64,000 nt of DNA from Inhella gelatinilytica (GTDB taxonomy: Bacteria > Pseudomonadota > Gammaproteobacteria > Burkholderiales > Burkholderiaceae_C): contig NZ_JAEDAL010000001.1 of assembly GCF_016093295.1 (NCBI RefSeq), positions 682,001-746,000 on the forward strand. The letters are read 5' to 3'. Position numbers and translations under genes: made by a program. This document shows positions 56,380-64,000 of this stretch, piece after piece. Every line of letters starts with the position of its first letter. The first letter of the stretch is position 1. A model generated the notes under the pieces. The model had not been told where the DNA came from, searched no databases, and was given only the letters and a program-made list of their open reading frames with translations.

Positions 56380-58356
56380 ATGACCGCCGCTGACCCCCGC
56401 TTGGAACTGCTTGCCCCCGCCCGCGACGCCGACATCGGCATCGAGGCCATCAACCACGGGGCCGATGCCGTTTACATCGGCGGGCCCGGGTTCGGGGCGC
56501 GGGACAAAGCCGGCAACCCTGTCAGCGAGATCGCCCGCCTGGTGCGGCACGCGCACCGCTTCCATGCGCGCATCTTTGTCACGCTGAACACCATCCTGCG
56601 TGACGACGAGCTCGAAGGTGCACGGCAACTCATCCACCAGCTGTACGACGCGGGCGTGGACGCGCTGATCGTGCAAGACATGGGCCTCCTGGAGCTGGAC
56701 CTGCCGCCCATCCAGCTGCACGCCAGCACGCAGACCGACATCCGCACCCCCGAAAAGGCGCGCTTCCTGCAAGACGTGGGGTTCAGCCAAATGGTGCTGG
56801 CGCGCGAGCTGGACCTCGCACAGATCCAGGCCATCCGCGCCCAGGTTCAGCGGGCCAAGCTGGAGTTCTTCGTGCACGGCGCGCTGTGCGTGGCTTACAG
56901 CGGGCAGTGCTTCATCAGCCATGCGCTGACCGGGCGCAGCGCCAACCGCGGCTCCTGCAGCCAGGAGTGCCGCCAGCCCTACACGGTGAAGGATGCGCAA
57001 GGCCGCATCGTGGCGCATGACAAGCACGTGCTGAGCCTCAAGGACAACGACCAGAGCGCCAACCTGGAGGCGCTGGCCCTGGCCGGCATTCAGAGCTTCA
57101 AGATCGAAGGCCGTTACAAGGACATGGCCACGGTCAAGAACGTGACCGCCCACTACCGACTCTTGCTGGACCGGCTGATGGACCGGCACCCGCAATTCAG
57201 CGCCAGCAGCGACGGCCATTGCCGCTTCACCTTCACGCCCGAACCCGAGCAGGGCTTCAACCGCGGCGGGACGGACTACTTCGTCAACGGCCGCAAGGAA
57301 GACATCGGCGCCTTTGACACGCCCAAGCACGCCGGCATCGCCATCGGCCACGTGGGCCGCGTGGGCGCGGAGGAATTCGAGGTGGTGCTGAACGAGGGCC
57401 TGCAACTCAACAACGGCGACGCCCTGACCTGGTGGGACCGCCAGGGCGAGCTGCAAGGCGTGCCGGTGCAAACTGCCACAGCCATTGCGGGCCAGCGCTG
57501 GCGCGTCGAACCCAATCTGCCGCGCGACCCCGCGCTGCGGGTGTTGAAGGACCTGTTCCCCAACACCGCGATCAGCCGCAACCGGGACATGGCCTGGGAG
57601 CGCCTGCTGGCCAAACCCAGCAGCGAGCGCCGCGTGCGCGTGGACCTGAACTTGGCGCAAACGGCCGACGGTCTGGAGCTGAGCCTGAAGGACGAGACCG
57701 GGGTGAAGACGGCTGTGCGCCTCGCGCTGCCGCTGGAAGCCGCGCGCGACGCCAAGCAGGCCGAAACCCAGCTCAAAGAAGGCTTGGCCAAGCTGGGCGA
57801 CACGATGTTCGAAGCCCGGCGCGTGCGCCTGGCCCTGCGCGAGCCGCTGTTTGTGCCGACCAGCAAGCTCAATGCGCTGCGCCGCGACGGCGTGGCCGCC
57901 CTGGAGGCCGCCCGCGCGGCCGCGCTACCGCGACTGCCCCGCGACGCCGCCGTCGAGCCGCCCGTGCCCTACCCCGAGGACGCCCTGAGCTACCTGGCCA
58001 ACGTCTACAACAGCCAGGCCGCGGCCTTTTACGCGCGCCATGGCGTCAAGGTGATCGGCGCGGCCTACGAGAGCCACGAGGAGCTGGGCGAAGCCAGCCT
58101 CATGATCACCAAGCACTGCGTGCGCTTCAGCTTGAGCCTGTGCCCCAAGCAGGCCAAGGGCGTGACCGGCGTGCAGGGCACGGTGCGGGCCGAGCCGCTG
58201 ACGATCCAGCACGGCGAGGACACGCTCACCCTTCGCTTTGACTGCAAACCCTGCGAAATGCACGTGGTGGGCAAGATGCGCAAGAACGTGCTGCAGCAGC
58301 TCAAAAGCGAGCCGATGACCTTCTACCGCCAGCGGCCAACAGCCCCGCGCACCTGA
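56380..58356 (+). CDS. rlhA: U32-family protein, RlhA-like (23S rRNA C2501 hydroxylation)
   Basis: 658 residues, close to the 653-residue E. coli RlhA (YdcP) and longer than the tRNA-modifying relative YegQ. The U32 signature is visible: ELLAPARDADIGIEAINHGA, VQDMGLLEL, QLHASTQTDI and FVHGALCVAYSGQCFISH. Four cysteines likely bind an iron-sulfur cluster: Cys170, Cys177, Cys193, Cys197 (GSCSQEC). RlhA makes 5-hydroxycytidine in 23S rRNA, with prephenate-dependent chemistry. Its ATG lies 8 bases after the kinase stop, but the functional link is not obvious. Confidence 0.88.
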   Translation: MTAADPRLELLAPARDADIGIEAINHGADAVYIGGPGFGARDKAGNPVSEIARLVRHAHRFHARIFVTLNTILRDDELEGARQLIHQLYDAGVDALIVQDMGLLELDLPPIQLHASTQTDIRTPEKARFLQDVGFSQMVLARELDLAQIQAIRAQVQRAKLEFFVHGALCVAYSGQCFISHALTGRSANRGSCSQECRQPYTVKDAQGRIVAHDKHVLSLKDNDQSANLEALALAGIQSFKIEGRYKDMATVKNVTAHYRLLLDRLMDRHPQFSASSDGHCRFTFTPEPEQGFNRGGTDYFVNGRKEDIGAFDTPKHAGIAIGHVGRVGAEEFEVVLNEGLQLNNGDALTWWDRQGELQGVPVQTATAIAGQRWRVEPNLPRDPALRVLKDLFPNTAISRNRDMAWERLLAKPSSERRVRVDLNLAQTADGLELSLKDETGVKTAVRLALPLEAARDAKQAETQLKEGLAKLGDTMFEARRVRLALREPLFVPTSKLNALRRDGVAALEAARAAALPRLPRDAAVEPPVPYPEDALSYLANVYNSQAAAFYARHGVKVIGAAYESHEELGEASLMITKHCVRFSLSLCPKQAKGVTGVQGTVRAEPLTIQHGEDTLTLRFDCKPCEMHVVGKMRKNVLQQLKSEPMTFYRQRPTAPRT

Positions 58357-58386
58357 GCGGACGCGCCGCTTGGCGCCGCAGGGCGG

Positions 58387-58842
58387 TCATTGCCTCAGCG
58401 CGCGTTCGCGGTCGCGGGACTCGCGCAACGCCAGCGCCAGCTGCGTGAGCTCGCTGGCCAGGCCTTCGATCACATCCTCCAGGCTGACCACGCCCACCAC
58501 GCGGCCGGCGTCGTCCTCCACCAGCACGCGGCGCAGCTTGTGGGCCCGCATGGCGGCAATCGCATCCAGCAAACCGCAGGCCTGCGGCAGCGACACCACC
58601 TCGGTGGACATCAGGTCGCCCACGGTCATGACCTTGGGGTCCAACTCCTCCGCGAGCACGGCCAGCACCAAGTCCCGGTCGGTCAGCACCCCCAGCGCGC
58701 GGCCATCCGGCGATGCGGGGTCCACCACCACCAGGGAGCCCACATGCTGCTGACGCATCAACTGCGCCGCCTGGCTGGCCGAGGTTTCGGGAACGGCACT
58801 CATCACAATGCCGCTGCTGAGGTCTTTAAGGGTTCGAGACAT
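58387..58842 (-). CDS. CBS-domain pair protein
   Basis: 151 residues forming two CBS motifs. The first (about 10-65) has SASQAAQLMRQQHVGSLVVV and GVLTDRDLVLAVL. The second (about 75-135) has VGDLMSTEVVSL, AIAAMRAHKLRRVLVEDD and VVSLEDVIEGLASEL. Such Bateman modules bind adenine nucleotides and regulate partner enzymes or channels. No partner domain is fused. It is convergent with the rlhA gene and divergent from mobB. Confidence 0.9.
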   Translation of the reverse strand: MSRTLKDLSSGIVMSAVPETSASQAAQLMRQQHVGSLVVVDPASPDGRALGVLTDRDLVLAVLAEELDPKVMTVGDLMSTEVVSLPQACGLLDAIAAMRAHKLRRVLVEDDAGRVVGVVSLEDVIEGLASELTQLALALRESRDRERALRQ

Positions 58843-58936
58843 GGCTGCTCCTGCGCATCATTCTGGGCACAACGCCCATTGCCGCGCAAACCCGACCCGG
58901 GCGCTTTGACCCAGGTCAGAGCCTGACAATGGGCAC

Positions 58937-59464
58937 ATGAAAGTGTTTGGCATCGCCGGTCATTCCGGCATGGGCAAGACCACCTTGCTCGAACATTTGG
59001 TGGCGGAGTTGGGGCAACGCGGCCTCAAAGTTTCCCTCATCAAGCACAGCCACAAGGACATTGAGATCGATCGCCCGGGAAAGGACAGCTTCCGCCTGCG
59101 CGAGGCCGGTTGTCAAGAAGTGCTGCTCTTGGGCGCCTCTCGCTGGGCTTTGATGCACGAGCTGCGCGGCAACGCCGAGCCGTCACTGGACTATCTACTC
59201 AGTCGCATCCAAGCCTGCGATCTGGTGTTGGTCGAAGGGTTCAAGAGTGGCGACTTTCCCAAGCTGGAGGTCTGGCGGGCGGAAGTTGGCAAGCCACTGC
59301 TGTGGCCCGAGTGGCCCGGAATTACCGCGGTGGCCAGCGATGGCCCACCGCCAGTCAACGCTCCCATCCCCTGGCTGCCACTTGAGGATCTGGGACGGCT
59401 GGCGGATTGGGTGCTGCAAGAGGCGGTGTCGCTGGACGATCGCAGACCTCAAACCGCTGTTTGA
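58937..59464 (+). CDS. mobB: MobB, molybdopterin-guanine-dinucleotide biosynthesis adaptor
   Basis: 175 residues with Walker A GHSGMGKTTLLEHL (8-21), SLIKHSHKDIEIDRPGKDSF and DLVLVEGFKSGDFPKLEVW, all typical of MobB. It binds GTP and assists MobA in attaching GMP to molybdopterin for molybdoenzymes. mobA is not in this window. The start is 94 bases from the divergent CBS gene. Confidence 0.93.
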   Translation: MKVFGIAGHSGMGKTTLLEHLVAELGQRGLKVSLIKHSHKDIEIDRPGKDSFRLREAGCQEVLLLGASRWALMHELRGNAEPSLDYLLSRIQACDLVLVEGFKSGDFPKLEVWRAEVGKPLLWPEWPGITAVASDGPPPVNAPIPWLPLEDLGRLADWVLQEAVSLDDRRPQTAV

Positions 59465-59482
59465 ACCGGGCGGCGCAGCAGG

Positions 59483-60505
59483 ATGGGCAAAGTTGCAGCC
59501 ATGACAGGCGCCGCTTGTTACAGCCCCTCCCCAACGGCCCGCCACTGGCGAAGCGTCGGTTGGGCCGTGGCCGTGAGCAGTGTGCTGCACGCCCTGTGGC
59601 TGTGGCCCCGCAGCATCTCCGTGCCCGCGTCGGCGCCTCAGCGCCCCCGCGCAGTGGAGGTCCGCCTACAGGCTCACGCAGCGCCCGCGCCCCGTGGGGT
59701 CCGCGCGCCTGAGCCCAACCCCACATGGCCCGTGCCGCCGCGCCACGCCGCCCCACCCATAGACGCCCAACAGGCAGTCGCGGACACGCCCCCTCCAGGC
59801 CCCATTGACCCGTCTGTGAGCCCTGCCGCAGCGGTCGAGCCCCCGGAGGAGCGAACGGGCCGGGGGCTCAAGGCCCTCCCCCCCACCGCCTGGGAGGCCC
59901 GTTACACCCTGACGATGGCCGGCGAAGAAGGAGTGGCCATCTTGCACTGGCGCCCCGAGGGCGACCGCTACACCCTGAGCTTGGAGCGCAGCCTGGCCAG
60001 CCGGGCCCTGCCCACCTGGCACAGCGAAGGGCAGCTGAGTGCCGAGGGCTTGCAGCCTTTGCACTTCCGCGCGCAGCGCGGCCCGCGCCCACGCGAGCGA
60101 ATGACCTTCCTGCCCGAGGAAGGACAAGCCCACTTCAGTGCGCTGAATGCCACCCAGCCCGTCGCCGCGCTGACCCAAGACCGATTGAGCTGGCTGGTGC
60201 AACTGGTGGCCTTGACCCAGGCAGCGGCGCCGGAAACCACGGAGTTGCCCGTCACCCGGGTGGGCTGGCGCGGCAACACCCAGCAGTTGGTCTTTCGGCG
60301 CCAGCCGCCCCAAGCGGAAGATCCGCCAGGGACGGTGCTGTGGCGGGGAGAACTGCGAGAGGGGGGCGGGTTTGAGATCGAGGCGTGGCTGGACCCGCAA
60401 CGTGGCCACTGGCCGCGCCGGCTGCGTCAACGCTTCGAGGGCGAACCCCGCAGTGAGTGGGTGTTGCAAGCGGGCCCCGCGGATCTGGATCCCAGGGCCC
60501 CTTGA
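59483..60505 (+). CDS. DUF3108-family protein
   Basis: 340 residues. One membrane helix near residue 25-44 (WAVAVSSVLHALWLW) is followed by a Pro/Ala-rich spacer (about 50-130) and a C-terminal DUF3108 domain: GEEGVAILHWRPEGDRYTLS, SEGQLSAEGLQPLHFR, QDRLSWLVQLVAL. An alternative start is the ATG at 59501 (MTGAACYSPS). The family has no established activity and is predicted to be periplasmic. It starts 18 bases after mobB on the same strand. Confidence 0.8.
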   Translation: MGKVAAMTGAACYSPSPTARHWRSVGWAVAVSSVLHALWLWPRSISVPASAPQRPRAVEVRLQAHAAPAPRGVRAPEPNPTWPVPPRHAAPPIDAQQAVADTPPPGPIDPSVSPAAAVEPPEERTGRGLKALPPTAWEARYTLTMAGEEGVAILHWRPEGDRYTLSLERSLASRALPTWHSEGQLSAEGLQPLHFRAQRGPRPRERMTFLPEEGQAHFSALNATQPVAALTQDRLSWLVQLVALTQAAAPETTELPVTRVGWRGNTQQLVFRRQPPQAEDPPGTVLWRGELREGGGFEIEAWLDPQRGHWPRRLRQRFEGEPRSEWVLQAGPADLDPRAP

Positions 60506-60657
60506 CCCAAAACGTGACAAAAGGCCAACGGCGCTCGATAAAGGGCTCAAGCCGCGCCCCACACGGCCGATCCCCATGTCATCATGAGCTCGCCTTCTAG
60601 GGTCAATCGCCCTTGAAGAACGGGGAAGCCCCCCCAATTCGGACTGTGGAGGAACGT

Positions 60658-60933
60658 ATGCACCTGCTCTATCAATCCGACAGCTACATCGTCGTGCAGT
60701 TCGATGTACCCGTGGCTTCGACGACCGGCGCTGAAGAGCTCAGCCTGTCGCGCGGCGGTTTTGAAATCGTCGACAAGTTCGCGCGCAAGGAAATTTTTAT
60801 CGAAGGCGCGCTGGCCCAGCAGTTTCAAGAAGGTGTCGAGGCCTTGTCGGAGGGCGAGCCCACCGAAGAGGATTACGACGACTTCATCGAACGTTTCGCC
60901 AATTTGTCGCAGACGCCGGTGATGATGCACTGA
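60658..60933 (+). CDS. DUF3567 small protein
   Basis: 91 residues from the ATG at 60658, with GGAGG 5 bases upstream, which decides against the in-frame upstream start at 60613. MHLLYQSDSYIVVQFDVPVA and GFEIVDKFARKEIFIEGALA match DUF3567, a small protein almost universal in Burkholderiales. The C-terminal half is acidic. Its role is unknown. It is a single gene flanked by 150-200 base spacers in which I see nothing else coding. Confidence 0.9.
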   Translation: MHLLYQSDSYIVVQFDVPVASTTGAEELSLSRGGFEIVDKFARKEIFIEGALAQQFQEGVEALSEGEPTEEDYDDFIERFANLSQTPVMMH

Positions 60934-60939
60934 GGTCCA

Positions 60940-60960
60940 AGGGCCCGCGCTGCGGGCCCT
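60940..60960 (+). terminator. Hairpin after the DUF3567 gene
   Basis: AGGGCCCGC (60940-60948) pairs with GCGGGCCCT (60952-60960) around a 3-base loop, directly after the stop codon. There is no T-tract, so termination is uncertain. Confidence 0.45.
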
Positions 60961-61140
60961 GCGTATGATGGACGCCCGGGTCGGCAGTTCACCCAGGCGT
61001 TGCCGTGTGGCTCGTCCACAAGCTAAACCTGCCCCGTTTTTTGGATCCCTGCTGGTTCATGTCCCTGCATGTGCCCGCTGGAAGTCGGCAACCCCCAGCC
61101 CCCGTTTGCCCGGGGTGTGGCGTGTGCGTTGGAGACGCCC

Positions 61141-61728
61141 ATGAGCCGAAGCTTGCCTCTTTCTTTTGTGGTGGCCGATGCCCACCAGTTCGCCCGCACC
61201 TTGGGCAAAGCCCTGCGGGAGCGGCCCGAGCCGCCCTCCCACGTTGAACTCTTGAACCTGTTGGCGCGCGCCCAGGGTTTGCGCAATTGGCAAGCCTTGC
61301 AGGCGGCGCACGCCCCGCTGCCCGACGCCCCGCTCGCCACCGAGGACGCGCCCCTGCCCCTGCCGCTGAGCGACACCGCGCGCAAGGCGCTGATGCAGTT
61401 CGACAGCCGCGGCCGCTTGCTGCGCTGGCCGACCAAGTTCAGCGTCCAGGTCTTGGTCATGTGGCTGCTGTGGCAGCACTTTGAATCGCAGCGCGTCTAC
61501 AGCGAGCGCGAGGTGAACGAGCAACTCAACCGCCTGCACGTGTTTGGGGACCCGGCCACGCTGCGTCGCGAGCTCATCAACCACAAGCTGATGGAGCGCA
61601 CGCCCGACTGCCGCGAGTACCGCAAACGCACGCCCCGGCCGCCGGACGAGGTGCGGGCTCTGCTGCGCGCCTGGCGGTTGCAGCGGCGCGCCGCATCAAG
61701 CCCCGAGGCCCAGGCCCCAAGCCCATAA
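61141..61728 (+). CDS. DUF2087-domain protein with a glyoxalase-related N-terminal segment
   Basis: 195 residues from the ATG at 61141 (MSRSLPLSFVVADAHQFART), with GGAG 6 bases before it. The first half holds VELLNLLARAQGLRNWQALQA, like the short repeat found in glyoxalase-superfamily-related proteins. The second half is DUF2087: FDSRGRLLRWPTKFSVQVLV, EREVNEQLNRLHVFGDPATL, RRELINHKLMERTPDCREYR. DUF2087 is often a winged-helix-like tail attached to regulators. Function is unknown. The 3' end overlaps the convergent transporter gene by 33 bases. Confidence 0.8.
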   Translation: MSRSLPLSFVVADAHQFARTLGKALRERPEPPSHVELLNLLARAQGLRNWQALQAAHAPLPDAPLATEDAPLPLPLSDTARKALMQFDSRGRLLRWPTKFSVQVLVMWLLWQHFESQRVYSEREVNEQLNRLHVFGDPATLRRELINHKLMERTPDCREYRKRTPRPPDEVRALLRAWRLQRRAASSPEAQAPSP

Positions 61729-62625
61729 GGGCAGCGTCAGCGGTGCCAGCGCGGTGCTGAGCAAGATGGCGCGGGACACCAGGTGCGTGTCCGCGCCGCG
61801 CACCTCGGCCAAGAGTGCCACGTTGGCGGCGCAGGGCAGGGCGGCCACCAGCACCAGCACGGTGAGCGGGCTCGGCCCGCCCACGGCACTGGCCCAGGCC
61901 CAGGCCACAGCCCCCACCCAGACCGGGTGCAGCACCAATTTGAGCGCCGCCAAGCGCAAGGGCAGCGCGCCCACGATGGCGCCTTCCTCCTGGTGCACCC
62001 GCCACAGCATCAAGCCCAGGGCAAACAGCGCCGTGGGCGAGGCGGCTTGGCCCAGCAAGTTCACGCTGGATTCCAGCACCCCCGGCAGCGGCGCACCGCC
62101 GCTGGCCCAACCCCACAGCCAGCCCGCCGCCACCGCCCAGGGCAGCGGGTTGGTCAGGCTGCCGCGCATCGCCTGCCGCCACGAGCCCGAGCCCGCCAGC
62201 GCCAGACACAAGGTGCTGGTCAGGCACAGGTCGATCACGATGGTGGCCGCCACCGGTGCGGCGGCGTCCGGGCCCAGCAGGGAGCTGATGAGCGGCACGC
62301 CCATGAAGCCGGTGTTGGGAAAGCTGGTGACCAGCGCCGCAAAGCCCGCATCACGGCGGTCGCGCCCGGCGCGGCGCGCCAGCCACCAGGTCAGGGCCAC
62401 CAGCCCGGCTGCGCACAGGGCGTAGACCGTGGCCACGCCCCCGGTGCCGCCCTGGACGGCCAGGCGACGCCCGAGCTGGAACAGCAGCGCCGGCAGCGCG
62501 AAGAACAGCACCCAGCGGTTCAAACCCGGCAGCGCATCCAGCGGCACCCAGCGCCCACGGCCCGCCGCATAGCCGCAGGCCACCAATAGGAAGAAGGGCA
62601 GGCACACGGCCAACACGTTCAGCAT
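61696..62625 (-). CDS. AEC-family transporter (auxin efflux carrier-like)
   Basis: 309 residues from the ATG at 62625 (MLNVLAVCLPFFLLVACGYA). The upstream part of the frame is not hydrophobic. About ten membrane helices. Typical AEC features are NRWVLFFALPALLFQLGRRL and SFPNTGFMGVPLISSLLGPD, with the NTGF helix break. These proteins export dicarboxylates or other small organic acids in bacteria. The specific substrate is unknown. It is divergent from the EamA-family gene across 67 bases. Confidence 0.9.
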   Translation of the reverse strand: MLNVLAVCLPFFLLVACGYAAGRGRWVPLDALPGLNRWVLFFALPALLFQLGRRLAVQGGTGGVATVYALCAAGLVALTWWLARRAGRDRRDAGFAALVTSFPNTGFMGVPLISSLLGPDAAAPVAATIVIDLCLTSTLCLALAGSGSWRQAMRGSLTNPLPWAVAAGWLWGWASGGAPLPGVLESSVNLLGQAASPTALFALGLMLWRVHQEEGAIVGALPLRLAALKLVLHPVWVGAVAWAWASAVGGPSPLTVLVLVAALPCAANVALLAEVRGADTHLVSRAILLSTALAPLTLPLWAWGLGLGA

Positions 62626-62692
62626 GGCGGCGTTGTACACCGACCCCTTGACGCCACCCTGACCCTCGCCCTTCGCATGCCATGATGGACGC

Positions 62693-63676
62693 ATGTTGTG
62701 GTCCGGCACCCTGTTTGCATTGGCCGCCGGGCTGATGTGGGGCCTGGTGTTCGTCGCCCCCTTGATGCTCCCCGAGTACCCAGCCAGCTGGCTGACGCTC
62801 GGCCGGTATCTGGCCTTTGGGTTGATTTGCCTGCCGCTGGCCTGGGTGGACCGCCGGGCGCTGCGCCAGCTCCAGGCCGCCGATTGGCGCATGGCCGTGC
62901 GCCTCTCGTTGGTCGGCAACTTTCTCTACTACCTTGCCTTGGCTGCTGCGATTCAACGCGCGGGCAACCCCCTGGTGAGCGCCCTCATCGGCACCCTGCC
63001 AGTGGTCATCGCCGTGGTGTCCAACCGGCGCAATGCCCTGCGCGATGGGCACCTGCCTTGGCGCCGCCTGGCCCCATCCTTGGTGGCCATCGCCGCAGGG
63101 CTGGCCTGCATCAACCAGACCGAATGGCAAACCCACGCGCAGACCGACGCCAGCCGTTACGGCAGCGGCGCCCTGCTGGCCCTCGTGGCCTTGGCGGCCT
63201 GGACCTGGTACCCCATCCGCAACGCCGACTGGCTGCGCGAGCACCCCGACCGCAGCCCGCGCGCCTGGGCCACGGCGCAAGGTTTGGTGTCCCTGCCCCT
63301 TGCCCTGCTCGGCATGGCCGCGCTGGCGGCGGGCGCGGCCCTGGGTTGGGCCCCGGTCGCGTCACCGTTTGACAGCCCCCTCGGGCCCAACCCCGCTGGC
63401 TTTGTGGGCCTGATGCTGCTCATTGGCCTCGCCGCCAGTTGGGGCGGCACGCTGTGCTGGAACGAGGCCTCCCAGCGCCTGCCCACCGCGTTGGCTGGGC
63501 AGCTGATCGTCTTTGAAACCCTCTCCGCCCTGGCCTACGGCTACCTCTGGCGCGGCCAGTGGCCCAGCGCGCTTGCCGCCACCGGCATCGCCCTGCTGAT
63601 CGGCGGGGTGATTTGGGCGCTGCGGGTCAAACCGGTACCGGCGGACGACAGGGTCTATTCACAGGTTCATTCCTGA
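62693..63676 (+). CDS. EamA/DMT-superfamily transporter
   Basis: 327 residues with about ten membrane helices in two EamA repeats. LWSGTLFALAAGLMWGLVFV at the start and PTALAGQLIVFETLSALAYG near residue 265 are typical (with the WG and (T/A)...FE motifs). The class exports metabolites such as amino acids. Substrate unassigned. It is the last full-size gene before the right-edge regulator. Confidence 0.9.
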   Translation: MLWSGTLFALAAGLMWGLVFVAPLMLPEYPASWLTLGRYLAFGLICLPLAWVDRRALRQLQAADWRMAVRLSLVGNFLYYLALAAAIQRAGNPLVSALIGTLPVVIAVVSNRRNALRDGHLPWRRLAPSLVAIAAGLACINQTEWQTHAQTDASRYGSGALLALVALAAWTWYPIRNADWLREHPDRSPRAWATAQGLVSLPLALLGMAALAAGAALGWAPVASPFDSPLGPNPAGFVGLMLLIGLAASWGGTLCWNEASQRLPTALAGQLIVFETLSALAYGYLWRGQWPSALAATGIALLIGGVIWALRVKPVPADDRVYSQVHS

Positions 63677-63688
63677 GGGCGCGATTTA

Positions 63689-63710
63689 TGTGTATAAACA
63701 CCTATACACA
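63689..63710 (+). promoter_or_regulatory. Inverted-repeat operator before the RHH gene
   Basis: TGTGTATA (63689-63696) and TATACACA (63703-63710) form a perfect 8-bp inverted repeat around AACACC. It lies 24 bases before the ATG of the small regulator, where a ribbon-helix-helix autorepressor would bind. Confidence 0.7.
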
Positions 63711-63734
63711 CAAACATCGTGGTGTGAGGATCAC

Positions 63735-63953
63735 ATGAGTACCGTGCGCTGGAACATCGCTGTATCGTCGGAAGTGGATCAATCCGTCCGCATGTTCATC
63801 ACCGCCCAAGGCGGTGGGCGCAAGGGCGACCTGTCCCGTTTTATCGAGGAGGCGGTGCGCGCCTACCTCTTTGAACGCGCAGTTGAGCAAGCCAAAGCCT
63901 CAGCGGCGGATCTGGACGAAGCCGAGCTCAACGACCTAATTGGTCGGCCCTGA
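63735..63953 (+). CDS. Small ribbon-helix-helix-type protein, probable antitoxin
   Basis: 72 residues from the ATG at 63735, with TGAGGA 5 bases upstream; an in-frame upstream start lies inside the operator and is unlikely. The N terminus VRWNIAVSSEVDQSVRMFIT then GDLSRFIEEAVRAYLFERAV fits the beta-strand plus two helices of a CopG/RHH DNA-binding fold, and the acidic tail (ADLDEAELNDLIGRP) fits a toxin-neutralising segment. A partner toxin would start beyond 63953; the remaining 47 bases hold only a possible ATG at 63982. The assignment as antitoxin is inference. Confidence 0.7.
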   Translation: MSTVRWNIAVSSEVDQSVRMFITAQGGGRKGDLSRFIEEAVRAYLFERAVEQAKASAADLDEAELNDLIGRP

Positions 63954-64000
63954 ACAACTCAGTTCGCGCCCATCGGAACGGATGCATGGCGCGTTGAGCG

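Noticed and set aside
63954-64000. Toxin gene directly after the RHH-type gene
   Set aside because: Only 47 bases remain, with an ATG at 63982 and no recognisable motif. It cannot be supported within this window.

Overview
The window is chromosomal DNA of a high-GC betaproteobacterium, most likely a Burkholderiales member (Sphaerotilaceae/Comamonadaceae-like). The signs are recA–recX followed by a DUF2889 gene and sucCD, mreBCD–mrdA–rodA divergent from gatCAB, an 835-residue GyrB, small DUF3567 and YggL-type proteins, and long antisense open frames typical of high-GC coding DNA. This placement is inferred from gene content and order, without a database search. I found no rRNA, convincing tRNA, insertion sequence or CRISPR array.

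Layout. 1-6200 (minus strand): a truncated PAP2-type membrane protein, a type IV pilin with a sigma-54 promoter, an MBL-fold phosphodiesterase-like enzyme, a signalling module (FHA protein, PP2C phosphatase, Ser/Thr kinase) and a TerC-family membrane protein. 6267-11004 (minus): sucD, sucC, a DUF2889 gene, recX, a SnoaL-like gene and recA with a LexA box. 11240-13375 (plus): a two-component system. 13362-19060 (minus): the rod-shape cluster mreB-mreC-mreD-mrdA-rodA. 19266-26312 (plus): gatCAB, then dnaN and gyrB, with gatB rather than dnaA before dnaN.

26335-31402 (plus) looks accessory. It holds a DUF3800 protein with a sliding-clamp-binding-like peptide near its N terminus, an Mrr-type restriction endonuclease, an orphan B12-binding-type protein, and a SUV3-like RNA helicase that overlaps it. 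Next come a YggL homologue, an AlkB-type alkane hydroxylase, an M14 carboxypeptidase, an aminotransferase, a CaiB-type CoA-transferase, a Na/Ca exchanger and a lipocalin.

39148-47139 is a coherent efflux and sulfur/redox locus. A divergent ArsR-family repressor faces a seven-gene minus-strand operon: membrane-fusion protein, RND pump, DUF2892 protein, thioredoxin 2, TolC-type channel, rhodanese and TauE/SafE exporter. An imperfect 18-bp palindrome sits between the -35 and -10 elements of the operon promoter.

47149-64000: a YkgJ-type cysteine-cluster protein, a large DUF748/AsmA-like protein, a small membrane-protein frame broken by a TAG codon, an ECF sigma factor, lipoprotein and TPR Ser/Thr kinase cluster, an RlhA-like U32 protein, a CBS protein, MobB, DUF3108, DUF3567 and DUF2087 proteins, two transporters, and at the right edge a small ribbon-helix-helix-type regulator preceded by a perfect 8-bp inverted repeat, probably the start of a toxin-antitoxin operon.
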